From UBA1930 sp943371535 (lineage in GTDB: Bacteria > Bacteroidota > Bacteroidia > Chitinophagales > Chitinophagaceae), in the NCBI GenBank assembly GCA_943371535.1, contig CALRVE020000006.1, forward strand, positions 77,755-141,754: a DNA stretch of 64,000 bases, given 5' to 3'. The notes below the pieces were generated by a model. That model made no database searches, was not told the origin of the DNA, and worked only from the letters and a program-made list of their open reading frames with translations. Position 1 is the first letter of the stretch. Each line of letters opens with the position of its first letter. The translations under genes and the position numbers were made by a program. Below, one piece after another: positions 27,613 through 34,713 of the stretch.

Positions 27613-28350
27613 TTATCGTTTAGTGAGTAAGTCTAAAAAGGCGTCTTTCTTTCTTCGGGAAATTTCAATTTGACTGCCATCGGCCATTTGAACATAGCCG
27701 CCATCTAACTTATTGTAGCCTGTGGCATATTCCAGATTAATTAAATGTGATTGGTGGATGCGAAAAAAACCCTCTTCTACCAAAAGCTCTTCATATTCTT
27801 TAAGCGTTTTGGTTACCATTATTTTTTTTTGATTTTGCAGAAAAAATAAGGTGTAATTATTGCTCGATTCGCAACGGATAATTTCAGTTACTTTAACCAA
27901 TTCTAATCCATTAGTTGACGGAAGTGCCAGTTTATTTAGTTTTTGTTTATTGAAAAATAATGCTTCGAGCCTTTGTTCTAAATTGATTTGTTTCGTTTGT
28001 TTATATACCTTTTGAAGAGCCGATTCTAACACATCTGGGTCAATGGGTTTTGTTATATAATCAATAGCACTATAACGAAATGCTTTTAAGGCAAACTCTT
28101 CGTGGGCGGTAATAAAAACAAGTTGAAAATTTTTATACTCAATTTTTTCTAATACATCAAACCCTGTACCATCGCCTAAATTGATATCTAAGAATACCAA
28201 TTCTGGTTTTAATTGATTGATGCTTTGTATTGCCTCGGTAACAGAACTTGCTTCTGCAATTACTGTTATCTGAGCTTGCAGCAAAAAGAGTAGCTTTTGT
28301 AAGGTTTGCCTACCCTTGTTTTCATCGTCTACAATAATGGTAGTGAGCAT
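27613..28350 (-). CDS. LytTR-family response regulator
   Basis: 245 residues. The REC domain (1-125) has VDDE, phospho-acceptor Asp55 (LVFLDINLGDGTGFD) and IDYITKPID. The LytTR DNA-binding domain (about 145-245) reads EIIRCESSNNYTLFF, then FFRIHQSHLINL and ISRRKKDAFLDLL. LytTR regulators bind direct repeats upstream of their targets. It lies 31 bases after the TPR histidine kinase gene on the same strand, so the two form a two-component operon. The giant T9SS gene, 151 bases downstream, is a plausible target by position only. Confidence 0.93.
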   Translation of the reverse strand: MLTTIIVDDENKGRQTLQKLLFLLQAQITVIAEASSVTEAIQSINQLKPELVFLDINLGDGTGFDVLEKIEYKNFQLVFITAHEEFALKAFRYSAIDYITKPIDPDVLESALQKVYKQTKQINLEQRLEALFFNKQKLNKLALPSTNGLELVKVTEIIRCESSNNYTLFFLQNQKKIMVTKTLKEYEELLVEEGFFRIHQSHLINLEYATGYNKLDGGYVQMADGSQIEISRRKKDAFLDLLTKR

Positions 28351-28381
28351 TTTTAAAATGTAAATTAGTTGGGCGTAAAAA

Positions 28382-30289
28382 TTAAGCTTCTAATAGAGGT
28401 AAATATACATTAACAATAGTGCCTGTTTCTAATGAATTTATTTGTTTTTTATCTATCAATTCAAAGTAGTACTTTTTGTGATATTGTGTACTTAATAAAG
28501 TCAATCTTTTTTGCGTAAGTTGTAATGCCATCGACTTTTTATTGGGGTTGATATTTTCCTTTTTTTCACTTGCATTTATACCAATGCCATTGTCGTTAAT
28601 ACTTACTTTTAACAATGCCTCTTCTTCAATAGTTTCAATAGTAATGGTAATAAATCCATCGTAGTTAATTTTACTTAAACCGTGTAGTATTGCATTTTCA
28701 ACAAAAGGCTGAATAATCATTGTGGGTATTGTATAATCGGCAGCAACATCTTCATTGCAAATGATATTAAAGCTGAAACGGTTTTCAAACCTCAATTGTT
28801 CTAAACTTAAATAATCTTCCAGTATAGATATTTCTTTAGCTATGGCAACGTTGGGCTGTTCGTTCCATTCTAAAATTGCTCTGGCTAATCTGGCAAATTT
28901 TCCTAGATATCTGCTAGATTCCAGCACATTATTATTGAGTATATAATTTTGAATGGAGTATAGTGCATTAAAGAAAAAATGAGGATTCATTTGTGTTCTA
29001 AACAACTGAATTTCTAATTCACTTTTTTGTTTTAAGCTTTCAATAGTTTGTTTTTCGGTTTTCCATTGTTGGCGTTGGCGTAAGTACATAAACACTCCAG
29101 CAATACATAATGCCGAAATTAAACCAATGGTAAGCCATGCAATTTGTTTACTTAATGTAAGTTTATCTTTTTCGGCTTTAAAAGCAATTTGTTCCGTTTT
29201 CATTTCAGCCTGTTGTACTGCATTTTCGGTTTTTAGTACATCTATTGCTTTTCTAATTTCTGCACCATTGATACTATCTTGTAACACACTTAAAATTGAC
29301 AACGCTTCATGGGCTTTTTTGTAATTGCCTAATTGGATGTAAATAATATTCAAATTAGTGTAAAAAGTTTTTTTTAATTGTAAGTTATCGCCTACTTCTG
29401 CTGCTGCTTGTTCGTACAATAACATAGCCTTTTTGTACTCCCCCTTTTTAAAAGCATAATTAGCGTTTTGATTTAAAATGGTAAGAATGCCTTCTTTATC
29501 ATTTAATTGCTGATATATTTTTAAAGCTTCTTTATGCAATTCTGTAGCTTTTTCAAAGTTGCCTAAAGCATATAATAAGTTACCATAGTTATTTAAAGTA
29601 TTGGCTTTAAGTTTAGGATTGCTGTTATTTTGTAACAGTTGTAGCACTTTTTTGTGGTTGTTTATTGCTTTAGCTGTATCGCCAGAAATGGTGAACAAAG
29701 AAGCTTGTGAAGATAAAACATTAGGAAGTGCAGGGTTATTAAAAGGCATCCATAAAATTGCTTCATCTAACGTTTTTTGGGCTTGTATAATGTTGCCAAT
29801 AACTTTTTCGGTGTTTGATAAATTGATTAAAACCTTCACCATCATTGCCGAATCGTTTATGCTAATTGCATTATTACGAGCCTCTAAATATTTATTAACA
29901 GCAGTTTTGTAATCTCCTCTTTCATAATATAAAAGACCTATATTAAGTTGTAAACTAATAACAACATTATTAATAGGACTGTTTTTTAGAATGGTTAATG
30001 CCTTCTCATAAAAGCCTTGTGCAGTATCTAATTTTCTTTGCAAATAATAATAAACACCAATATTTTTTAAAGCCTCTGCTTCTCCTTTTTTAAAAGAAAT
30101 TTTTTTAGCTATCAATACCGTTTTTTGTAAACTATCTACAATAAAAAGATTGCTTTGTTGTATTACTTGAAGAAACTGACTTTTGTTCAGTTGGTTAACA
30201 TAGTTGGTATCTTGTGTAAAAGCACTTTTGCTTATTGAAACCAACAACAACCAACAAACAATTTTTTGTACACACTTTGTTATTTGCAT
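28382..30289 (-). CDS. TPR-containing LytS/YpdA-type sensor histidine kinase
   Basis: 635 residues. A signal peptide (1-25, ending SAFTQ) precedes about seven TPR units (70-345) placed in the periplasm. One transmembrane helix spans about 384-403. A coiled coil leads to a His_kinase domain with QMNPHFFFNALYSIQNYIL (His437). The HATPase_c end has FVENAILHGLS and INDNGIG. Periplasmic TPR repeats suggest sensing of a peptide or protein partner. It should phosphorylate the LytTR regulator encoded immediately downstream. Confidence 0.93.
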   Translation of the reverse strand: MQITKCVQKIVCWLLLVSISKSAFTQDTNYVNQLNKSQFLQVIQQSNLFIVDSLQKTVLIAKKISFKKGEAEALKNIGVYYYLQRKLDTAQGFYEKALTILKNSPINNVVISLQLNIGLLYYERGDYKTAVNKYLEARNNAISINDSAMMVKVLINLSNTEKVIGNIIQAQKTLDEAILWMPFNNPALPNVLSSQASLFTISGDTAKAINNHKKVLQLLQNNSNPKLKANTLNNYGNLLYALGNFEKATELHKEALKIYQQLNDKEGILTILNQNANYAFKKGEYKKAMLLYEQAAAEVGDNLQLKKTFYTNLNIIYIQLGNYKKAHEALSILSVLQDSINGAEIRKAIDVLKTENAVQQAEMKTEQIAFKAEKDKLTLSKQIAWLTIGLISALCIAGVFMYLRQRQQWKTEKQTIESLKQKSELEIQLFRTQMNPHFFFNALYSIQNYILNNNVLESSRYLGKFARLARAILEWNEQPNVAIAKEISILEDYLSLEQLRFENRFSFNIICNEDVAADYTIPTMIIQPFVENAILHGLSKINYDGFITITIETIEEEALLKVSINDNGIGINASEKKENINPNKKSMALQLTQKRLTLLSTQYHKKYYFELIDKKQINSLETGTIVNVYLPLLEA

Positions 30290-30353
30290 AAGTAAATTTA
30301 AACATAATGTTTAGCATATGTAAACAAAAAAGCTAAATACTCGTGTACATTAT

Positions 30354-30923
30354 TCACCCCTTTAAGAATTTCATTATTGCTTCTTCTGCATCTTTACAAG
30401 CTGTAGCTAAATCTTCGTTTACAATAACTGTTGAAAACGAATGACTAAATGAAATTTCGTAAGCAGCTTTGCTAATTCTGGTAGCAATACTTTCTGGGGT
30501 TTCTGTTCCTCTGCTTTCTAAACGTTCTTTTAAAACGCTTACGCTTGGTGGTTGAATAAATAGCGAAAATGTTTGATTGGGATATTGTTGTTGAATATGT
30601 ATGGCTCCTTTTACATCTATATCTAAAACAGGGGTTTTGCCCAATTGCCAAATACGCTCTAACTCACTTTTTAAAGTGCCATAATATTTGCCTTCATACA
30701 CCATTTCCCACTCGGCAAAAGCATGTTCATTTATTTTTTGTTGAAAATCTTCAGTAGAAATAAAATAATAATCTACTTCATTTTTTTCTTCGCCCCTAGG
30801 TTGCCTTGTTGCAGCAGAAATGGAGAAACATAAGTTGGAATACTTATTGAGCAGATACCTAGTAATAGAAGTTTTACCTGCACCCGATGGAGCGGTGATA
30901 ATAATTATTTTTCCTGTTGCCAT
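30354..30923 (-). CDS. gmk: Guanylate kinase
   Basis: 189 residues from ATG at 30923. A TTG two codons upstream is less likely. The P-loop APSGAGKTS lies near the N-terminus. The GMP-binding region is SISAATRQPRGEEKNEVDYYFIS, and the lid ends in LESRGTETPESIATRI. It converts GMP and ATP to GDP and ADP in the cytoplasm and is essential in purine nucleotide supply. It stands alone, 64 bases downstream of the TPR kinase start on the same strand. Confidence 0.96.
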   Translation of the reverse strand: MATGKIIIITAPSGAGKTSITRYLLNKYSNLCFSISAATRQPRGEEKNEVDYYFISTEDFQQKINEHAFAEWEMVYEGKYYGTLKSELERIWQLGKTPVLDIDVKGAIHIQQQYPNQTFSLFIQPPSVSVLKERLESRGTETPESIATRISKAAYEISFSHSFSTVIVNEDLATACKDAEEAIMKFLKG

Positions 30924-31057
30924 GTGCAAAGAAAAGGAGATTGCACTAATAATAAAAAGATGAGTATTTTTTATCGGATATACTAGTTCATTTAAATTAT
31001 ATTTAGCAACAGATTAAACTATTTTTTGAAGATACAATCTATGGTAAAATTATTTGT

Positions 31058-32143
31058 ATGAAATGGATATTGAGTTTATGTGTAAGTCTATGTTTGTTTT
31101 TTACAGCATGTAAAAAAGATGAAACCAATAATGGAAATTCAAATAGCAATACTAGCATGTATTTCCCTCCAATATCTGGTACTAGTTGGGAAGCTGTTAC
31201 ACCAGCATCTTTATCTTGGAATGAAACAGAACTCAATAATTTTTATACCTACCTACAACAAAAAAACACCAAGGCATTTATTGTTTTAAAAAATGGAAGA
31301 ATAGTTGTTGAAAAATATTTTGGCACATTTACCATAGATAGTAATTGGTATTGGGCATCGGCAGGCAAAACAATGACAGCAATGCTAGTAGGCATTGCAC
31401 AAGAAGATGGCTTATTAAATATTAATAATAGAACATCGCAATATTTAGGTACTGGTTGGACAAGCCTACCTCTTGCAAAAGAAAATTTAATTACCGTAAA
31501 GCATCAATTAAATATGACAACAGGCTTAGATGATGGAATTGCTGATAGTGATTGTACGCTTCCGTCATGCCTTTTGTATAAGGCCGATGCTGGCACACGT
31601 TGGTCGTACCATAACGCACCTTATACCTTATTAGATAAAGTTGTACAAAACGCAACATCACTGAGTTACAACGCTTATTTTCAACAAAAGATTAGAAACA
31701 AAATTGGCATGAATGGTTTGTGGGTGCAAACAGGCAGTAACAATGTTTATTATAGTACAGCAAGAAGCATGGCAAGGTTTGGTTTGTTATTATTGAACAA
31801 AGGAAAATGGGATGCTACCAATATTTTAAGTGATGCCAATTACTTTACAGCACAAACCAACACAGCCAATACATTCAATTTATCGTATGGTTATTTAACT
31901 TGGCTCAATGGTAAAAGCAGCCACATGTTGCCAACAGTACAATTTGTATTTAATGGTGCTATGGTACCTAATGCACCTACCGATATGTATGCAGCATTGG
32001 GAAAGAACGATCAAAAAATATATGTGGTACCTTCTCAAAATTTAGTAGTTATTAGAATGGGAGATGCTGCCAATAATGTTCAATTAGCCGTTTCTAGTTT
32101 TGATAATGAATTATGGGGAAAATTGAAAATCATTATTCCATAA
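31058..32143 (+). CDS. Serine hydrolase (beta-lactamase/class C PBP fold) lipoprotein
   Basis: 361 residues. The lipoprotein signal has Cys18 in FFTAC. The catalytic motif SxxK is Ser101-Ala-Gly-Lys104 (WASAGKTM). The second motif is Tyr184-His-Asn186 (WSYHNAPY), and MARFGLLLLNKGKWD is typical of the family. Members include esterases, D-amino-acid peptidases and hydrolases of unknown substrate, so the label beta-lactamase does not imply antibiotic resistance. It probably sits in the periplasm or on the surface, anchored by lipid. The next transcribed unit begins with the ECF promoter at 32171. Confidence 0.9.
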   Translation: MKWILSLCVSLCLFFTACKKDETNNGNSNSNTSMYFPPISGTSWEAVTPASLSWNETELNNFYTYLQQKNTKAFIVLKNGRIVVEKYFGTFTIDSNWYWASAGKTMTAMLVGIAQEDGLLNINNRTSQYLGTGWTSLPLAKENLITVKHQLNMTTGLDDGIADSDCTLPSCLLYKADAGTRWSYHNAPYTLLDKVVQNATSLSYNAYFQQKIRNKIGMNGLWVQTGSNNVYYSTARSMARFGLLLLNKGKWDATNILSDANYFTAQTNTANTFNLSYGYLTWLNGKSSHMLPTVQFVFNGAMVPNAPTDMYAALGKNDQKIYVVPSQNLVVIRMGDAANNVQLAVSSFDNELWGKLKIIIP

Positions 32144-32170
32144 ACACACTTAAAAAAAATTTTCTCAATT

Positions 32171-32204
32171 ACCCAACTTTTCTTCTCGAGGCAACGGTCT
32201 TATA
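32171..32204 (+). promoter_or_regulatory. Putative ECF sigma promoter 1 (upstream of the sigma gene)
   Basis: ACCCAACT (32171-32178), 16 bases, then CGGTCTTATA (32195-32204). The same two blocks at identical spacing occur at 34238-34271. That is the layout of an ECF -35/-10 pair, and its place upstream of the sigma gene implies autoregulation. Confidence 0.65.
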
Positions 32205-32254
32205 CAAAAAAAGACCTAGAAAGGAATTATTCCAGAAGAAAACCATCTTAAATT

Positions 32255-32824
32255 TTGCTTACATCATTTGCTAAAAAAAAGCAACCACCTCAACCATGGG
32301 ACGAATCTGCTTGCATAGCGGGCTGTATTCGTAATGAATTGATGTATCAAGAACAATTGTACAAAAAATTTTATGGCGTAATGATGGCAATTATTATGCG
32401 TTATACGCAAGATAAAGATGCAGCTGTAAGCATATTAAATAACGGATTTTTAAAAGTATTTAAACACATTGAAAGTTTTAAATACCAAGGATCGCTAGAA
32501 GGATGGATAAGAAAAATAATTATTCATGCCATATCGGATTATTTTAGATATAAACATCCACCTACAGAAATTTCACATGAGGTATTACCCGATAAAACAG
32601 ATTTTTCTGTTAACCCCTCTTTAAATTACGACTACCAATTACTCTTAAATGTTTTACAAGAACTTCCACCAACCACAAGAATAGTAGTTAATTTATTTAT
32701 TGTAGAAGGATATACACATAAAAATATTGCCAAAATAATGGGTATTAGTGAAAATACAAGCAAATGGCATGTATCGGAGGGAAGAAAAATGCTTCAAAAA
32801 AAATTAAGTAGCATTCACTTATGA
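32255..32824 (+). CDS. ECF-type RNA polymerase sigma-70 factor
   Basis: 189 residues from TTG at 32255. The next Met is at residue 30, inside conserved region 2, so TTG is the best start. Region 2 reads YQEQLYKKFYGVMMAIIMRYTQD and region 4 has VEGYTHKNIAKIMGISENTSKWHVSEG, a helix-turn-helix. It should direct RNA polymerase to a small regulon. Its stop overlaps the start of the next gene by 4 bases (ATGA), so it is translationally coupled to a membrane protein that may be its anti-sigma factor. No FecR gene is present. Confidence 0.93.
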   Translation: MLTSFAKKKQPPQPWDESACIAGCIRNELMYQEQLYKKFYGVMMAIIMRYTQDKDAAVSILNNGFLKVFKHIESFKYQGSLEGWIRKIIIHAISDYFRYKHPPTEISHEVLPDKTDFSVNPSLNYDYQLLLNVLQELPPTTRIVVNLFIVEGYTHKNIAKIMGISENTSKWHVSEGRKMLQKKLSSIHL

Positions 32825-34233
32825 GTAATCAATTTAACCATATAGATCAATGGCTACAACAAAGTGCTGAAAAAGGGAATATTCCTTTAGAAGAAACTCA
32901 TTGGCTTCAAATGAAGCAGCTTTTGCAACAGAAAAAAAAGCGTAGAGCTTTTATTTGGCGGTGGTTGGGTATAATCTTTATTACTGGTTTAATTTCTTTT
33001 TACATTTTTCAAAATAAAACAGTTCATACAAATAAATCCAACTTAGTTGTTACAAATGGTTATTCAAAAAAAACGGCGTTAAAAGAAATAGATACAACTC
33101 TTTCATTAGAAAAAGGATCAACCACTGTAAATAAAAATTTAAAACAGCATACGAATGTGCAGCTTAAAGAAACGAAACAGCAACTAAAAACGAGCAAGAA
33201 AAGTATTACTGCTAATAATGAAAAATTATTTACTAAATATGCATCCTTAGATTCAATAACTAAGTTAAGCTCTTCTAAAAAGAAGCAGAAATTTCAACAG
33301 AAAAAAATTCTGCCACTAACCAATCAAATAATACAAAATGAAGACAATTTTTTTGCAAAAAAATACGCTAATATAGATAGGGCAAAAATTATAGATAGCC
33401 ATTTGTTGGTTCAATCAAAAACAAAAAACAAGTTAGTAGGCAATGCTTTAGATAGCACAAACGAGGTTTATTTTAATGTGTTTAAGAAAAAAGACTTACT
33501 ACCTGTGGTATTAAAAAAACTACAATCAAATTTCATTTTAAAAGATAGCTTTTCAACTGCTTTAGTATTTAGAAAAGACAGTGTACAAAAATTGTTACCT
33601 CCAAAAAATCGAGCAACAAAAAAACGTTGGAGTTTGGCAATGGGTTATTTTACCGGAAATCTTCCTTTAGAAAACAAAGGAATCTATGGTGAAATAGGCT
33701 ATACATTACCAATTTATAAGAGATTATCAGTACAACTATCAACGTCTATTTTTCAATTTTCAACCAACGAGCAACAAAATTTTAAAAAAATAGAATCAAT
33801 TAGTCCAATACTTGGAACAAACTTAGTTGTTATTGATGTTAACGAAAGGCTTTTTGCTATTGCAAAGGGAATTGTATTTCAACCTCAATTTTTACTAGTT
33901 TATCAAATTAAAAAAATTCAAGTACAAGCAGGTTGTACAAATGCTTATGTTGTAAATGGTAAAAACATTACTTTACAATCTTCAGATACAACAATAGTTA
34001 ATACTTTACCATTGCCTACTGATTTACGTGTAAACAATTACAACTATACTAATTCAGCTTTTAATGGCAAACGCACTACCAATATAATTATAGGTTTACA
34101 ATATGCAATTAGTAAACAAACAACAATTTCCCTGGGCTATCAGTTTCAAATACACAGAAAAACGGTTGAAGGAATTATAGACAATAACAAAAAACGTAAT
34201 GTATTTTTAATACAATATGGAATAAAGTTTTGA
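32821..34233 (+). CDS. Putative membrane partner of the ECF sigma factor
   Basis: 470 residues. The first 40 residues are soluble, acidic and helical (IDQWLQQSAEKGNIPLEETHWLQM). A basic stretch and one transmembrane helix (about 43-62) follow, then a Lys/Ser/Thr-rich linker to about 270. The last 200 residues are beta-rich (KRWSLAMGYFTGNLPLENKGIYGEIGY, and a final KRNVFLIQYGIKF strand) and look like an outer-membrane barrel or barrel-like domain. Overlap with the sigma gene suggests an anti-sigma role for the cytoplasmic end, linked across the envelope to a barrel. This is inference. No named family was recognised. Confidence 0.6.
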   Translation: MSNQFNHIDQWLQQSAEKGNIPLEETHWLQMKQLLQQKKKRRAFIWRWLGIIFITGLISFYIFQNKTVHTNKSNLVVTNGYSKKTALKEIDTTLSLEKGSTTVNKNLKQHTNVQLKETKQQLKTSKKSITANNEKLFTKYASLDSITKLSSSKKKQKFQQKKILPLTNQIIQNEDNFFAKKYANIDRAKIIDSHLLVQSKTKNKLVGNALDSTNEVYFNVFKKKDLLPVVLKKLQSNFILKDSFSTALVFRKDSVQKLLPPKNRATKKRWSLAMGYFTGNLPLENKGIYGEIGYTLPIYKRLSVQLSTSIFQFSTNEQQNFKKIESISPILGTNLVVIDVNERLFAIAKGIVFQPQFLLVYQIKKIQVQAGCTNAYVVNGKNITLQSSDTTIVNTLPLPTDLRVNNYNYTNSAFNGKRTTNIIIGLQYAISKQTTISLGYQFQIHRKTVEGIIDNNKKRNVFLIQYGIKF

Positions 34234-34237
34234 ATCT

Positions 34238-34271
34238 ACCCAACTATTTTTTTTGTTTCATCGGTCTTATA
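34238..34271 (+). promoter_or_regulatory. Putative ECF sigma promoter 2 (upstream of the small lipoprotein)
   Basis: ACCCAACT (34238-34245), 16 bases, then CGGTCTTATA (34262-34271): the same blocks and spacing as at 32171-32204. It begins 5 bases after the previous stop codon and 21 bases before the lipoprotein ATG. Confidence 0.65.
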
Positions 34272-34291
34272 TAGTATCTAAAAAAAATAAC

Positions 34292-34636
34292 ATGAAAAAA
34301 TTATTCTTCGTAGTATGCTTCATCGCCGCAGCCTCAAGTGTTTTTATGGTTTCTTGTGAAAAAGAACCAGGACAAGTTGCTAATAATACTAGTACTGTAA
34401 ATTGCGTAGATAGTGCTTATCTATTTGCAGATTCTGTTGGTTGTAATGGTATTAACCTTTTTCAGGTATTAGGTAATAATAAGAGAATTGCAGTTGCAAA
34501 GGGTTCAAACCCTTCAATTGATACAGTTACTAGGGGTGGTTTGTTTTACATTACATATGATAGTATTCCGGGAACAACAGCTTGTTATGGAGCTATCTAT
34601 AAAAATGCTACATTAAGTTGCTCTAAAAGAAAATAA
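34292..34636 (+). CDS. Small cysteine-containing lipoprotein under an ECF promoter
   Basis: 114 residues from ATG at 34292. The frame is open 13 codons further up, but those codons overlap the ECF promoter. The signal peptide ends in FMVSC with lipid Cys22. The mature domain has four more cysteines (VNC, VGCNG, TACYG, LSCSKRK) that could form two disulphides. I recognise no family. Its own copy of the ECF-type promoter suggests that it is a target gene of the sigma factor and that strong expression matters. Confidence 0.7.
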   Translation: MKKLFFVVCFIAAASSVFMVSCEKEPGQVANNTSTVNCVDSAYLFADSVGCNGINLFQVLGNNKRIAVAKGSNPSIDTVTRGGLFYITYDSIPGTTACYGAIYKNATLSCSKRK

Positions 34637-34685
34637 AGAATATCAATGATCTCCCATTTTTACATTACAGTTAGTTTAGTTTGAT

Positions 34686-34713
34686 GCCTCCTTATTCTTA
34701 AGGAGGCTTTTTT
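34686..34713 (+). terminator. Intrinsic terminator of the ECF module
   Basis: GCCTCCTTA (34686-34694), loop TTCT, TAAGGAGGC (34699-34707): perfect 9-bp stem followed by TTTTTT. It lies 50 bases after the lipoprotein stop. Confidence 0.85.

Noticed and set aside
31058..32143. Serine hydrolase as an antibiotic-resistance beta-lactamase
   Set aside because: The SxxK and YxN motifs are shared by esterases and peptidases. It lacks specific class C features and sits beside no resistance genes.
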